A DNA stretch of 64,000 nt from Candidatus Rokuibacteriota bacterium (GCA_003221695.1 QHSX01000048.1:42737-106736), one strand, 5' to 3'. Counted from the first letter of the stretch, positions 16,186-25,683 are shown. Numbers and translations are program-made. Notes: generated by a model from the sequence alone, not told the origin.

Positions 16186-16923
16186 CTACGCCGGACGGGG
16201 CCCGATCGTGGTGGCGAGCGCTCTGTGCGCCAGCGTGACGAGCGAGACGATGTCGAACACGGGCAGGCCGGTCTCGCGCTGGATGTCCGCCGTGTAAGGC
16301 GGCATGTTCGTGCACTCGAGCACGAGCGCGCCGATGTCGGGATGCTCACCGACGAGCCGTCGCGCCACCCGCACGTGCTCCTCGCGCGCCAGGTCGACGT
16401 CGAGCTCGAGCTCGTCGCCCAGGAGCACGCGGGTGAACTCCTTCTCCGTCTCCATCCCCGCGACCGCGATCGGGATGTCGCTGCCGATGCCGGCGCCCTC
16501 GAGGTGCTCGGGCCCGAGTGTCGCGGCGCTCACGGTCATGATGCCGACGCGCCGCCCGCGCGGGAGCATCTGGTGGACGAGCGGGACGAGGAGCAGGCTC
16601 GAGGTGAAGACCGGCACCGTCACCGCGGCGGCCAGCTCCCGCTGGAACTTGACGAGGAACCCGCAGTTGGTCGTGACGGCGCCGACGCCCTCCCGCTCGA
16701 GCTGGCGCGCCCCGTCGACGAAGGCGGGGAGCAATCCCTCGGCGCCCCGGCGGACCACGAGGTCGGGGTTGGCGCCCTGTACCCGGTGGTAGCGCACCGG
16801 GAACGGGAAGGTTGTGGCGTTGCCCATGTCGCCCGGGATCCTCGGAAAGCGCGTGTCGAGCATGAGGATGCCGACGGTGAAGCCGTACTGGTTGAAGCCG
16901 CCGCCGACGCGCCCTGAAGTCAT
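16186..16923 (-). CDS. aspartate/glutamate racemase superfamily protein
   Basis: 245 residues with the two cysteine-centred blocks of the superfamily: AVTTNCGFLVKFQ near 82-94 and LVLECTNMPPYTADIQ near 199-214. FDIVSLVTLAHRAL closes the C-terminus. Members include Asp/Glu racemases, maleate isomerase, arylmalonate decarboxylase and hydantoin racemase. The wider cluster handles aromatic acids and other carboxylates, but this gene stands alone, so the substrate is unknown. Upstream on the minus strand TATAGT, then GAGG, precede the ATG at 16923. Confidence 0.75.
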   Translation of the reverse strand: MTSGRVGGGFNQYGFTVGILMLDTRFPRIPGDMGNATTFPFPVRYHRVQGANPDLVVRRGAEGLLPAFVDGARQLEREGVGAVTTNCGFLVKFQRELAAAVTVPVFTSSLLLVPLVHQMLPRGRRVGIMTVSAATLGPEHLEGAGIGSDIPIAVAGMETEKEFTRVLLGDELELDVDLAREEHVRVARRLVGEHPDIGALVLECTNMPPYTADIQRETGLPVFDIVSLVTLAHRALATTIGPRPA

Positions 16924-16954
16924 CGCCTCATACTATATGACACGGGGGCACGCG

Positions 16955-17270
16955 CTACTCGATCACCCGATCCGCCCTGATCAGAATGCTATGCGGGATC
17001 GTCAACCCAAGCGCCCTGGCGGTCTTGAGATTAACCACCAGCTCAAACTTTGTCGGCTGCTCGTTCCCTCCCGGCCGCGCCAGGCTGGCGACGAATCCGG
17101 CTCCTACCGGGTCTATGCCGCTGAACGCCATGACGACAGGGATCGTCCGTGTGGCATCCTTGGTGGCCCTGATGGCGGGCGGACTCACGGCGACGATGAC
17201 GTCCGCGTTGAGGCGCACCAAATCGGCGGCGAGGCCGGGCACGCGCTCGGTTGAGGATGGTTGGCGAGGA
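16955..17270 (-). pseudogene. internally deleted ABC-type substrate-binding protein fragment
   Basis: About 95 in-frame residues of the PF04392-type binding protein family, which is very abundant in such genomes. The segment starts [19 protein letters not shown], continues [19 protein letters not shown] and [10 protein letters not shown], and then jumps straight to [19 protein letters not shown] and the usual C-terminal end [16 protein letters not shown]. In intact members well over 100 residues separate these blocks, and about 80 residues plus a signal peptide precede them. A TAG closes the frame just upstream. So there is both an N-terminal truncation and an internal in-frame deletion. Confidence 0.8.
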
Positions 17271-17399
17271 GTCTAGCCGAACGCCACCACGCGCACCAGC
17301 GCCCGGACCTGGACGAGCACCGTTGCGTCGCGCCGGCAGAGCCGGCGGCGGCTTTCTTTCCCGCGCCCGACACCTTATGCTCTCGGCGGAGGCCAACCC

Positions 17400-18938
17400 A
17401 TGGAAGAGATGAGCGTCTCCCCCGGACCCCCCGTATCCGCGAAGCGCGGAGTGAGCGCCCCCGGCTCAGGCCCGAGAGACCTGCGCGACTGGATCGCGCG
17501 CATCGAGGCGATCGGCCAGCTCAAGCGGATCACCGAGGAGGTGGGCCGTGACGAGGAGATGGGCGCGATCACCTACATGGCCCACCAGGAGATCGGCGCG
17601 CCCGCCCTCCTCTTCGAGCGGATCAAGGGATCGCCCAAGGGCTTCCGCTCGCTCTGGAACCCTCTGGGCTCGAGCGTGGACCGGTTCGCCCTCGCCATCG
17701 GCGAGCCCGCGGGGCTGCCCGTGATGGAGCTGATCCACCGGTGCAAGACCAAGTTCGCCAACCCGATCCCGCCCGTGGTCGTGGAGGGCGAGGGCTCGCC
17801 CGTGAACGAGAACCACCTGCGCGACGACAAGGTGGACATCCGCGACTTCCCCGCCGCGCGCCACTGGCCCAGGGACGGCGGCGAGTACATCGGCACCTGC
17901 GATGCGATCATCACGCGCGATCCGGACGGCGGCTGGCTGAACGTGGGGTGCTACCGTCAGATGGTCCAGGGGAAGCAGGAGGTCGGGCTGTACCTCTCGC
18001 CGGGCAAGGACGCGCGCCTGCACATCGAGCGGTACTGGAGCCGAAACGAGCCCTGCGAGGTCGTCTGCTGCTGGGGCATCGACCCCGCGCTCTTCATCGC
18101 GGCTTCGCAAACCTTCCCCAAGACCGTCTCGGAGCTCGACTTCGTCGGCGGCATGCTGGGTCGGCCCGTCGAGCTGGTGAAGGGCGACGCGACGAGCCTC
18201 TACTATCCCGCGCGTGCGGAGATCGTGGTGGAGGGAGTCATCCCTCCCAACTCACAGAAGCTCGAGGGGCCCTTCGGCGAGTTCACCGGCTACTACGGCC
18301 GGCCCGAGGACTACGCCTTCCTCATGCAGATCAAGGCCGTGCACCACCGTGACAACCCCATCCTCACACACGCCCTCATGGCCGATTACCCAGCGAACGA
18401 GGTCGCGCTCCTCTACTCTATCGCGCGCTCGGCCCGTGTCTGGAACGACCTCGACCGGGTCGGCGTCCCCGGCATCAAGGGCGTCTACGCCCATCCCGCG
18501 GCCGCCGGTGGCTTCGCGATGACGATCGTCTCGCTCGAGCAGCGGTACGCCGGCCACGCGCCGCAGGCGCTGGCGCTCGCCGGGCAGGTGCCGGGCGGGG
18601 CGTACTTCTCCAAATGGATCATCGCCGTGGACGACGACGTGGATCCCTCCAACATCAACCAGGTCCTGTGGGCGATGTCCACGCGGTGCAACCCCGCCGA
18701 GGACATCGACATCCTGCGCCAGACGTGGTCCACGTGGCTCGACCCCACCCAGAACCCGCCCGAGGAGCGGCCCTATGGCTCCAAGGCGCTGATCAACGCC
18801 TGCATGGAGCACCGCTACCTCAAGCAGTTCTCCAGGCGCACCAGGCTTCGCCGCTCGGTGTACGAGTCCGTCGCCGCGCGCTGGAGGCAGCTCGGCTTCG
18901 ACGGAGCCCCCCCGAAGCCGTGGGCGCTCGACGACTAG
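17400..18938 (+). CDS. UbiD-family prenylated-FMN decarboxylase (first of two)
   Basis: 512 residues, the UbiD length. The prFMN-site block EGPFGEFTGYYGRPEDY near 285-301 holds the catalytic glutamates, with ARHWPRDGGEYIGTCDAIITR near 150 for the metal/prFMN region. UbiD enzymes reversibly decarboxylate aromatic or alpha,beta-unsaturated acids in the cytosol and need prFMN from a UbiX partner, which is not in this window. GGAGG lies 8 bases before the ATG at 17400. It heads a plus-strand run with a TAXI-TRAP transporter, two ACMSD-like hydrolases and a TPP enzyme, which suggests uptake and decarboxylation of a carboxylate. Confidence 0.9.
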   Translation: MEEMSVSPGPPVSAKRGVSAPGSGPRDLRDWIARIEAIGQLKRITEEVGRDEEMGAITYMAHQEIGAPALLFERIKGSPKGFRSLWNPLGSSVDRFALAIGEPAGLPVMELIHRCKTKFANPIPPVVVEGEGSPVNENHLRDDKVDIRDFPAARHWPRDGGEYIGTCDAIITRDPDGGWLNVGCYRQMVQGKQEVGLYLSPGKDARLHIERYWSRNEPCEVVCCWGIDPALFIAASQTFPKTVSELDFVGGMLGRPVELVKGDATSLYYPARAEIVVEGVIPPNSQKLEGPFGEFTGYYGRPEDYAFLMQIKAVHHRDNPILTHALMADYPANEVALLYSIARSARVWNDLDRVGVPGIKGVYAHPAAAGGFAMTIVSLEQRYAGHAPQALALAGQVPGGAYFSKWIIAVDDDVDPSNINQVLWAMSTRCNPAEDIDILRQTWSTWLDPTQNPPEERPYGSKALINACMEHRYLKQFSRRTRLRRSVYESVAARWRQLGFDGAPPKPWALDD

Positions 18939-18942
18939 GCTC

Positions 18943-19965
18943 ATGCTCTCGGTCGGCCTGCTCGTGACCGCCGTTGCCGGCCTGCTCGTGACCGCCGTCG
19001 CTGCAGATGCGCAGCTCCCTCGAGAGGTCACGCTCGCCACCAATCCGCCCGGGACCAGCTATTACGCCGTCGCCAGCGGGCTGGCCAAGGTCGTCAGTGG
19101 CGCCGCCGGGTTTCAGATGGTCGTCCAGCCGTACACCGGCACCAGCACGATGCTGCCCCTCCTCAACACGGGCGAGGTGGACTTCGGCCTGGTCAACGCC
19201 GTCGACATGGGGCTCTCCTACCGCGGGCCCGACTTCAAGATCGGCGGCCGCAACCCCTTCCCCCACGCTCCGAACCTGAGACTGGTCATGCGCGGCTCGC
19301 CGCTGCTGGTCGGGCTGCTGGTGCGCAAGGACTCGCCCATCCGGAGCGTCCACGACGTCAAGGGCAAGCGCATGACCGGCGAGTACCCCGCGCACCTCGC
19401 CGTCTGGTACAACATGCTCGGTCACCTCTCGAGCGCCGGCCTTGCCTGGCAGGACGTCAGGGTCGTTCCCGTCCCGGCGGTCAACGACGGCGTGGACGCG
19501 CTCGTGCAAGGACGGGCCGACGTCACCGAACACGCGCTGGGCTCGGCCAAGGTCAAAGAGGCCGATTCCGCCGTCGGCGTGCGCCACGTTTCCATCGACT
19601 GCTCGCCGGAGGGCGAGAGGCGGCTTCGGGCGGCGGTGCCGGGCTACTATCCGCGCTGGGTGAAGGCCGGCTCGGCGACCGCGATCGCCGAGGACACGTG
19701 CTTCATCGCCTACGACAGCTACCTGGCCGCCAGCAGGAGCCTCCCCGACCCGGTCGTCGAAGCCGCGCTCAAGGCGCTCTGGGACAACGAGAGCCAGCTC
19801 GGGCCGATCCATCCGATGCTCCGAGAGTGGACCCGGGATCGGGCGGTCGGCCCCGACGTGACGATCCCGTATCACCCCGCCGCGGTCCGTTTCTACAAGG
19901 AGCGAGGCGTCTGGAGACCCGAGCTGGACCAGCTCCAGCAGAAGCTCCTCTCGGTCGCGCCGTAG
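18943..19965 (+). CDS. TAXI-family TRAP transporter solute-binding protein
   Basis: 340 residues. A signal peptide (LLVTAVAGLLVTAVAADA, cut near residue 24) precedes the mature protein. NPPGTSYYAVASGLAKVV near 36-53, TGTSTMLPLLNTGEVDFGLVN near 69-89, and the helix NDGVDALVQGRADVTEHAL near 185 are TAXI blocks. It captures an organic acid in the periplasm and passes it to the fused permease encoded 5 bases downstream. Only 4 bases separate it from the UbiD stop. The ligand is unknown, but the context points to an aromatic or other UbiD substrate. Confidence 0.85.
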   Translation: MLSVGLLVTAVAGLLVTAVAADAQLPREVTLATNPPGTSYYAVASGLAKVVSGAAGFQMVVQPYTGTSTMLPLLNTGEVDFGLVNAVDMGLSYRGPDFKIGGRNPFPHAPNLRLVMRGSPLLVGLLVRKDSPIRSVHDVKGKRMTGEYPAHLAVWYNMLGHLSSAGLAWQDVRVVPVPAVNDGVDALVQGRADVTEHALGSAKVKEADSAVGVRHVSIDCSPEGERRLRAAVPGYYPRWVKAGSATAIAEDTCFIAYDSYLAASRSLPDPVVEAALKALWDNESQLGPIHPMLREWTRDRAVGPDVTIPYHPAAVRFYKERGVWRPELDQLQQKLLSVAP

Positions 19966-19969
19966 CGCG

Positions 19970-21901
19970 ATGACCGAGGTCATCGCCAAATTCCGGCAGC
20001 TCGGCGGCGCCGCACGCGTGATCGAGCGCGTGCTCCTCGTCCTCCTCGCGGCGGCCGGCTCGCTCTGGGCCACCCAGGTCCATCACTCTCTCCCGTTCGC
20101 GTTCTTCAACGAGCAGTACCTCGGCCTCTTCCTGGCGCTCGGGCTCGCTCCCGTGTTCCTCGTCGTCCGGGCGACACCGCGCGCGCCCATGGATCGCGTG
20201 CCATGGTACGACTGGCTCGGCTGCGCGGGAGCGCTCGCGGTCGGCGGCTACGTGACGGTCCTCTACCCGAGCATCGCCTACTCGCTCAGCGCGCTCTCCT
20301 GGGACCGGCTCCTCCTGGGCGGCCTCACGATCGTGCTGGTTCTCGAGGCCGTCCGGCGCCTCGCCGGTTGGGCGCTCATGTGGATCGCCGTGGGGTGCAT
20401 CCTCTACGCGAAGTTCGCCTGGCTCCTGCCCGGCATCCTCTACGCCAAGGGCGCGAGCTGGGAGCGTATCGCCGTCTATCTCTATCTCGACACCAACGGG
20501 ATCCTCGGCGTCCCGCTCGCGGTCACCGCGACGATCGTCGTCGCGTACATCTTCTTCGGCCAGGCCCTCTCCGCGGTCGGCGGCGACAAGTTCCTCACCG
20601 ACCTCGCGATGGCGGCGGCGGGCCGCTACCGAGGCGGTCCCGCCAAGATGGCGGTCGTCTCCTCGAGCCTCTACGGGATGGTCTCGGGGAGCGCGGTCGC
20701 GAACGTCGTCGTCGACGGCGCGATCACGATCCCGATGATGAAGCGGTCGGGCTATCCGGCGCACCTCGCCGCCGCGATCGAGGCGGTCTCCTCGAACGGC
20801 GGTCAGATCATGCCGCCCGTCATGGGTGCGGCGGCGTTCCTCATCGCCGAGTACCTGGCGATCCCGTACGGCGAGGTCGCGCTCGCCGCGGCGATTCCCG
20901 CCTGCCTCTACTACCTCGCCCTCTTCGTCCAGGTGGATCTGGAGGCCGCCAAGAACGGGATCGTGGGGCTGCCCCGTGCCGAGCTCCCGAAGTTCCGCAA
21001 CGTGATCCGCCGGGGCTGGGTCTTCCTGGTCCCCCTCCTCGTGCTCCTCTACACGCTCATGATCGAGAGCTGGGCGGCGGGCCAGGCCGGGATGCTCGCG
21101 GTCGCGACGACGTTCGTCGTCGGCGCCCTCCAGAAGGAGACCCGTCCGACCTGGCGCGGCGTCCTCGTGGCGCTCGAGGGCACCGGGCGGACCATGCTCG
21201 ACCTCGTGGCGATCACGACCCTGGCGGGGATCGTCATCGGCGCGTTCCAGCTCTCCGGCCTCACCTCGAAGCTCCCGCTCCTGCTCGTCTCCACGGCCGG
21301 GGGCAACGTCTTCCTGCTCCTCGTGCTGACGGCGGTCGTCTCGATCTTCCTCGGGATGTCGCTGCCGACGACCGTTGTCTACATCACGCTCGCAGTCCTC
21401 GTCGGTCCGGCGCTCGCACAGCTCGGCATCGTGCCGCTCGCCGCGCACCTGTTCCTCTTCTACTTCGGGATGCTGTCGCTCATCACGCCGCCCGACTGCC
21501 TCGCGACCTACGCCGCCGCGGCGATCGCCAAGTCGGACTTCTGGCGAACCGGGTGGGTCGGCATGCGGCTCGGGATCGTCGCCTACATCGTTCCGTTCGT
21601 CTTCGTCTATCACCCGGCGCTGATCTTGAGGGGGGGCTGGCTCGATATCGTCGCCGCGGTCTTCACCGCGTCGCTCGGCGTGATCCTGCTCGGCATCGGC
21701 TGTGCGGGCTACCTCTTCCGTCCTCTCGGCTGGGCCAAGCGCGCCTGGCCCTGTCTGGCCGGCATGTTCCTGATCCTGCCGCCCATCCAGGGCCTCCCGG
21801 AGCTGGTCCCCGACGTGATCGGGCTGGCGGCCGGTCTCGCGTTCGTGCTCGTCGAGCGCGCCGCGCTCCCAACGCCCGCCGCAGCGCCGGAGGCGCGATG
21901 A
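19970..21901 (+). CDS. TRAP transporter fused 4TM/12TM permease
   Basis: 643 residues with roughly 16-18 hydrophobic segments, the fused DctQ-DctM type that works with TAXI binding proteins. The DctM core is evident: SGSAVANVVVDGAITIPMMK near 230-249, EAVSSNGGQIMPPVMGAAAF near 263-282, GMSLPTTVVYITLAV near 462, and LITPPDCLATYAAAAIA near 504. It sits in the inner membrane and imports substrate with sodium or protons. Its TGA overlaps the next ATG as ATGA, so translation is coupled. Confidence 0.9.
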   Translation: MTEVIAKFRQLGGAARVIERVLLVLLAAAGSLWATQVHHSLPFAFFNEQYLGLFLALGLAPVFLVVRATPRAPMDRVPWYDWLGCAGALAVGGYVTVLYPSIAYSLSALSWDRLLLGGLTIVLVLEAVRRLAGWALMWIAVGCILYAKFAWLLPGILYAKGASWERIAVYLYLDTNGILGVPLAVTATIVVAYIFFGQALSAVGGDKFLTDLAMAAAGRYRGGPAKMAVVSSSLYGMVSGSAVANVVVDGAITIPMMKRSGYPAHLAAAIEAVSSNGGQIMPPVMGAAAFLIAEYLAIPYGEVALAAAIPACLYYLALFVQVDLEAAKNGIVGLPRAELPKFRNVIRRGWVFLVPLLVLLYTLMIESWAAGQAGMLAVATTFVVGALQKETRPTWRGVLVALEGTGRTMLDLVAITTLAGIVIGAFQLSGLTSKLPLLLVSTAGGNVFLLLVLTAVVSIFLGMSLPTTVVYITLAVLVGPALAQLGIVPLAAHLFLFYFGMLSLITPPDCLATYAAAAIAKSDFWRTGWVGMRLGIVAYIVPFVFVYHPALILRGGWLDIVAAVFTASLGVILLGIGCAGYLFRPLGWAKRAWPCLAGMFLILPPIQGLPELVPDVIGLAAGLAFVLVERAALPTPAAAPEAR

Positions 21902-22911
21902 AGATCGACATCTTCCCGCACATCTTCCCGAGGCGATTCTTCGACCGGATGCTGGAGGTCGCCGGGGGCGGCCTCTACATGCAAAGGCGCATGCGTGGGA
22001 TCCCCGTCCTGGTCGACCTCGAGCAGCGCTTCAGGATCATGGACCGGTACGAGGGCTACGTCCAGGTCCTCACCCTCGCGTCGCCGCCGATCGAGGCGCT
22101 CGCCGGCCCGGACGTGACCCCGGAGCTGGCGCGCCTGGCGAACGACGGGATGGCCGAGCTGGTCGCGAACCATCCCGATCGCTTCCCCGGCTTCGTCGCC
22201 TCTCTGCCGATGAACAACCCCGACGCCTCGTTGAGAGAGATCGACCGCGCGATCGACACGCTCGGCGCCACCGGCGTCCAGATCTTTTCCAACGTCAACG
22301 GGCGGCCGCTCGATGGGCCCGAGTGGGAGCCGCTCTTCGATCGCATGGCTGCGCGCAGGCTGCCGATCTGGCTCCACCCGGCGCGGCCGGCGGCGTTCGC
22401 CGACTACCCCGGCGAGAAGCGGTCACGTTACGACATCTGGTGGGCGTTCGGCTGGCCCTATGAGACGACCGCCGCGATGGCGCGCCTGGTCTTCGCGGGT
22501 CTCTTCGACCGCCACCCGGACCTGGTCATCATCACGCACCACATGGGCGCGATGCTCCCGTACTTCGAGGGGCGGGCGGGCGGCGGGCTCGACCAGCTCG
22601 GCAGTCGCACCGAGGACGCCGACGACGGGGCGGCTCTTACGCGCCTCAGCCGGCGGCCGCTCGACTACTTCAAGATGTTCTACGGCGACACGGCCCTCTT
22701 CGGCGCCCGGCACGCGATGGAATGCGGACTGGCGTTCTTCGGGGCCGAGCGGGTACTGTTCGGAACGGATATGCCCTTCGACCCCGAGAAGGGTCCAGGG
22801 TTCATCCGGGACACGATCGAGGCGATGGAGGGGATGCGGGCGACGGCCGCCGAAAAAGCGAAGATCTACGAAGGGAACGCACGGCGGATGCTGAGACTTC
22901 GGTTGAAGTGA
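21898..22911 (+). CDS. ACMSD-like amidohydrolase/decarboxylase (first of two)
   Basis: 337 residues of amidohydrolase_2 type. It begins MKIDIFPHIFPRRF, where the usual HxH of the metal site appears as FPHIFP. Later blocks are PIWLHPAR near 157 (metal His), VIITHHMGAMLPYFEGR near 213 and VLFGTDMPFDPEKGPG near 283-298 (metal Asp). ACMSD relatives are zinc decarboxylases or hydrolases of aromatic and related acids. The ATG overlaps the permease stop; the long upstream frame is only a shadow of the permease. Together with the second copy at 24651 it frames the TPP enzyme. Confidence 0.82.
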   Translation: MKIDIFPHIFPRRFFDRMLEVAGGGLYMQRRMRGIPVLVDLEQRFRIMDRYEGYVQVLTLASPPIEALAGPDVTPELARLANDGMAELVANHPDRFPGFVASLPMNNPDASLREIDRAIDTLGATGVQIFSNVNGRPLDGPEWEPLFDRMAARRLPIWLHPARPAAFADYPGEKRSRYDIWWAFGWPYETTAAMARLVFAGLFDRHPDLVIITHHMGAMLPYFEGRAGGGLDQLGSRTEDADDGAALTRLSRRPLDYFKMFYGDTALFGARHAMECGLAFFGAERVLFGTDMPFDPEKGPGFIRDTIEAMEGMRATAAEKAKIYEGNARRMLRLRLK

Positions 22912-22927
22912 GACTGCGGGGGCGTCC

Positions 22928-24637
22928 ATGACCAAGAAAGCGAACGTCGAGACCACGGCGGAGGCGTACCTGGAGCTCCTGGCGGCCCGGGGCATCGACT
23001 ACTTCTTCGGCAACGCCGGGACCGACTTCGCCCCGATCATCGAGGCCTACACCCGGCGCCGCGCCCGCGGACAGCTCTTGCCGCGCCCGGTCACGGTCCC
23101 CCACGAGGTCCCCGCCGTCGCCATGGCCCACGGCTACGCGATGGTGACCGGCCGGCCGCAGGCCGTCATGGTCCACGTGATCGTCGGCACGGCCAACGCG
23201 CTCGGCGGCGTCATCAACGCCGCCCGCGGCGGGGTACCGATGCTCTTCACGGCGGGACGCAACCCGATCACCGAGGCCGGCTTCCGCGGGAGCCGCGAGC
23301 GCCAGATCCACTGGGCGCAGGAGTCCTTCGACCAGGGGGCGATCGTGCGCGAGTTCGTCAAGTGGGACTACGAGTTGCGCAACTTCGCTCAGCTCGAGAC
23401 CGTCGTGGACCGCGCCCTCGCGATCACCCGGGCCGAGCCCCAGGCGCCAGTCTACCTCACGCTGCCCAGGGAGGTGCTGGCCGAGCGCCACGATAGCTTC
23501 GAGTACGCCGACCCCTCACGCGCCCCACGCCCGGGCGACGTGGTCGCCGCTCCGGAGGCGATCGACGAGGCCGCCCGCATTCTCGCAGCGGCGAAGAACC
23601 CCGTCGTCATCACCAAGGCCCTCGGGCGCGACCCGCGCGCGGTCGAGGCCATGGTGAAGCTCGCCGAGGTGGCGGCGCTCCCCGTCGTCGACCACTTCCA
23701 CACCCACGTGAACTTCCCCCAGGACCATCCGCTGCACGCGGGATACGACTCGGCGCCCCACCTCGACGCAGCAGACGCGCTTGTCGTCATCGAATCCGAC
23801 GCCCCGTGGTTCCCCCAGCTCAAGAGCCCGCGGCCCGACGCCAAGCTCGTCCAGATCGGCGTGGACCCCCTCTTCTCGCGCTACCCGATCCGCGGCTTCG
23901 GCGCCGACGTGGCGCTGGCGGGAACCGTGCGGCTCACCCTCGCCGCGCTCACCGACGCCCTCCGGTCCCGGGTGGACGCCCGTCAGGTGGGTGAGCGGCG
24001 GACGCGCTGGCAGGCCGACCACGCGCGGCAGCGCGCGGCATGGGCGGCGGCCGCGCAGGGCCTCCAGAACGATCGTCCGATCGACATGGCCTGGCTCTCC
24101 CGGTGCGTGGGCGATCAAGTGGACGAGGGGACGATCGTCGTGAACGAGTACGACCTCGACCCGAGACAGGCGTGCTTCCGGGCGCCGGGCACCTACTTCA
24201 ACGGGCCGGCGTCCAGCAGCCTCGGCTGGGGACTCGGGGCGGCGCTCGGTGCCAAGCTCGCCGCGCCGGACAAGACCGTCATCTGCACGGTCGGCGACGG
24301 CGCCTACATCTTCGGCGCGCCGACCGCGGCGCACTTCGTCGCACGCGCGTACGACGTCCCCGTGCTCTTCATCGTCTTCAATAACCGGGCGTGGAACGCG
24401 GTGAAGCGCGCCGTGCGCGACCTGGCGCCGGACGGCTCTCGGGCGACGACCGGCCCGATGGTGCTCTCCGACCTCGAGCCGGCGCCCGACTACGAGCTGG
24501 TCTGCCAGGCCTCCGGCGGCCACGCCGAGCGCGTGGAGGACCCGGCCGCGCTGCCCGACGCGCTCGCCCGCGCGCTCAAGGTGGTCCGCGAGGAGAAGCG
24601 CCAGGCGCTGCTCAACGTGATCTGCAAGAAGCCGTGA
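22928..24637 (+). CDS. thiamine-pyrophosphate-dependent enzyme, acetolactate-synthase-like
   Basis: 569 residues with the three-domain TPP architecture. N-terminal Pyr domain: YFFGNAGTDFAPIIEAY and the activating glutamate in PHEVPAVAMAHGYAMVTG near 59-76. Central domain near 195-340. C-terminal PP domain with the TPP motif from VGDGAYIFGAP near 456 to IVFNN near 487 (GDG...NN, correct spacing). The family covers decarboxylases, lyases and carboligases of 2-oxo acids such as benzoylformate decarboxylase and oxalyl-CoA decarboxylase. Position between two ACMSD-like genes suggests one step of the same pathway. Substrate not assignable. Confidence 0.85.
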   Translation: MTKKANVETTAEAYLELLAARGIDYFFGNAGTDFAPIIEAYTRRRARGQLLPRPVTVPHEVPAVAMAHGYAMVTGRPQAVMVHVIVGTANALGGVINAARGGVPMLFTAGRNPITEAGFRGSRERQIHWAQESFDQGAIVREFVKWDYELRNFAQLETVVDRALAITRAEPQAPVYLTLPREVLAERHDSFEYADPSRAPRPGDVVAAPEAIDEAARILAAAKNPVVITKALGRDPRAVEAMVKLAEVAALPVVDHFHTHVNFPQDHPLHAGYDSAPHLDAADALVVIESDAPWFPQLKSPRPDAKLVQIGVDPLFSRYPIRGFGADVALAGTVRLTLAALTDALRSRVDARQVGERRTRWQADHARQRAAWAAAAQGLQNDRPIDMAWLSRCVGDQVDEGTIVVNEYDLDPRQACFRAPGTYFNGPASSSLGWGLGAALGAKLAAPDKTVICTVGDGAYIFGAPTAAHFVARAYDVPVLFIVFNNRAWNAVKRAVRDLAPDGSRATTGPMVLSDLEPAPDYELVCQASGGHAERVEDPAALPDALARALKVVREEKRQALLNVICKKP

Positions 24638-24650
24638 GGAGGACGGGACC

Positions 24651-25661
24651 ATGACAGTCATCGACGCCGATGGCCACGTGACCGAGTCCGCCGAGCAAGT
24701 GGTGAAGTACATGGACGCGCCGTTCCGCCACCGGCAGCTCGTCTTCCCGATCGTTCCGGCCGACGGCTGGGACCGGCGGCTCATCACGAAGTTCCACGAC
24801 ACCGCCGCGACCGCCGACGCCTGGCTCCGGGCGCTCGACAAGGGCGGCATGGAGCAGGCGGTGCTCTTCCCGACGCTCGGGCTCTTCATGAGCTTCATCA
24901 AGGATCGCACCTGGGCGGTGCAGTTCTGCCGCGCGTACAACACCCTCATGCACGAGGAGTTCATCACGGCGAGCCCGCGTCTCCGAGCCGTCGCCCTCCT
25001 GCCGATCCAGGACCCCGAGGCTGCGGCGGAGGAGCTCGGGCGCGCGGTCCGCGAGCTCGGCCACGTCGGCGCGATGCTGGCGGCCGACGGCAGCCACGTC
25101 CTGGGCGACGAGTGCTTCACGCCGATCTACGAAGAGGCCCAGCGGCTCGACGTGATGCTCGCCGTCCACGCCTCGGGCTCGCATCTGGGCGGCGGCGGCG
25201 TGGACTTCTTCCCGCGGTTCATCCAGGCGCACACCTGCTCCCACCCCTTCGGCCAGATGCGCCAGCTCACGTCGATCGTCTTCGAGGGGATCCTCGAGCG
25301 CTTCCCCGACCTCCGCCTGGCCTTCCTCGAGGCGGGCGCGGGGTGGGCGCCGTACTGGATGGAGCGGATGGACGACGAATACGACAAGCGCGGCGAGGTC
25401 GAGGCGCCCGCGCTCAAGCAGAAGCCCAGCGACTACGTGCGGTCGGGGAAGATCTACTTCTCGTGCGAGGCCGACGAATGGCTCCTGCCCCAGGCCCTCA
25501 AGTGGGTCGGCGAGAACCAGATCGTCTACGCGTCCGACTTTCCCCACTGGGACCATAGCTTTCCCGGCTCGATCGACGAGATCCGGAACCGCGGCGACCT
25601 CACCGACGCGCAGAAGCGCAAGGTGCTCGCCGACAACTGCCGGCGGCTCTACAAGCTCTGA
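24651..25661 (+). CDS. ACMSD-like amidohydrolase/decarboxylase (second)
   Basis: 336 residues, amidohydrolase_2. MTVIDADGHVTESAEQ carries the variant DADGHV metal motif common in this subgroup. Further ligands lie in DVMLAVHASGSHLGGG near 163, FEGILERFPDLRLAFLEAGAGW near 206-227 and VYASDFPHWDHSFPGS near 289-304. GAGGA lies 9 bases before the ATG. It ends the UbiD-to-amidohydrolase run that began at 17400. Only about 20 bases later a -10-like box starts the next unit. Confidence 0.85.
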   Translation: MTVIDADGHVTESAEQVVKYMDAPFRHRQLVFPIVPADGWDRRLITKFHDTAATADAWLRALDKGGMEQAVLFPTLGLFMSFIKDRTWAVQFCRAYNTLMHEEFITASPRLRAVALLPIQDPEAAAEELGRAVRELGHVGAMLAADGSHVLGDECFTPIYEEAQRLDVMLAVHASGSHLGGGGVDFFPRFIQAHTCSHPFGQMRQLTSIVFEGILERFPDLRLAFLEAGAGWAPYWMERMDDEYDKRGEVEAPALKQKPSDYVRSGKIYFSCEADEWLLPQALKWVGENQIVYASDFPHWDHSFPGSIDEIRNRGDLTDAQKRKVLADNCRRLYKL

Positions 25662-25672
25662 GACCCGCGGGG

Positions 25673-25678
25673 TATACT
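25673..25678 (+). promoter_or_regulatory. -10 box placed for a leaderless transcript
   Basis: TATACT ends 5 bases before the ATG at 25684 with no Shine-Dalgarno between them. A transcript from here would begin at or within the start codon. No clear -35 box is seen. Confidence 0.4.
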
Positions 25679-25683
25679 AGGGC

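Noticed and set aside
20203..22911. 902-codon frame spanning the TRAP permease and the first ACMSD-like gene
   Set aside because: Only the last 337 codons (from 21898) are protein-like. The first part is an out-of-frame shadow of the permease.
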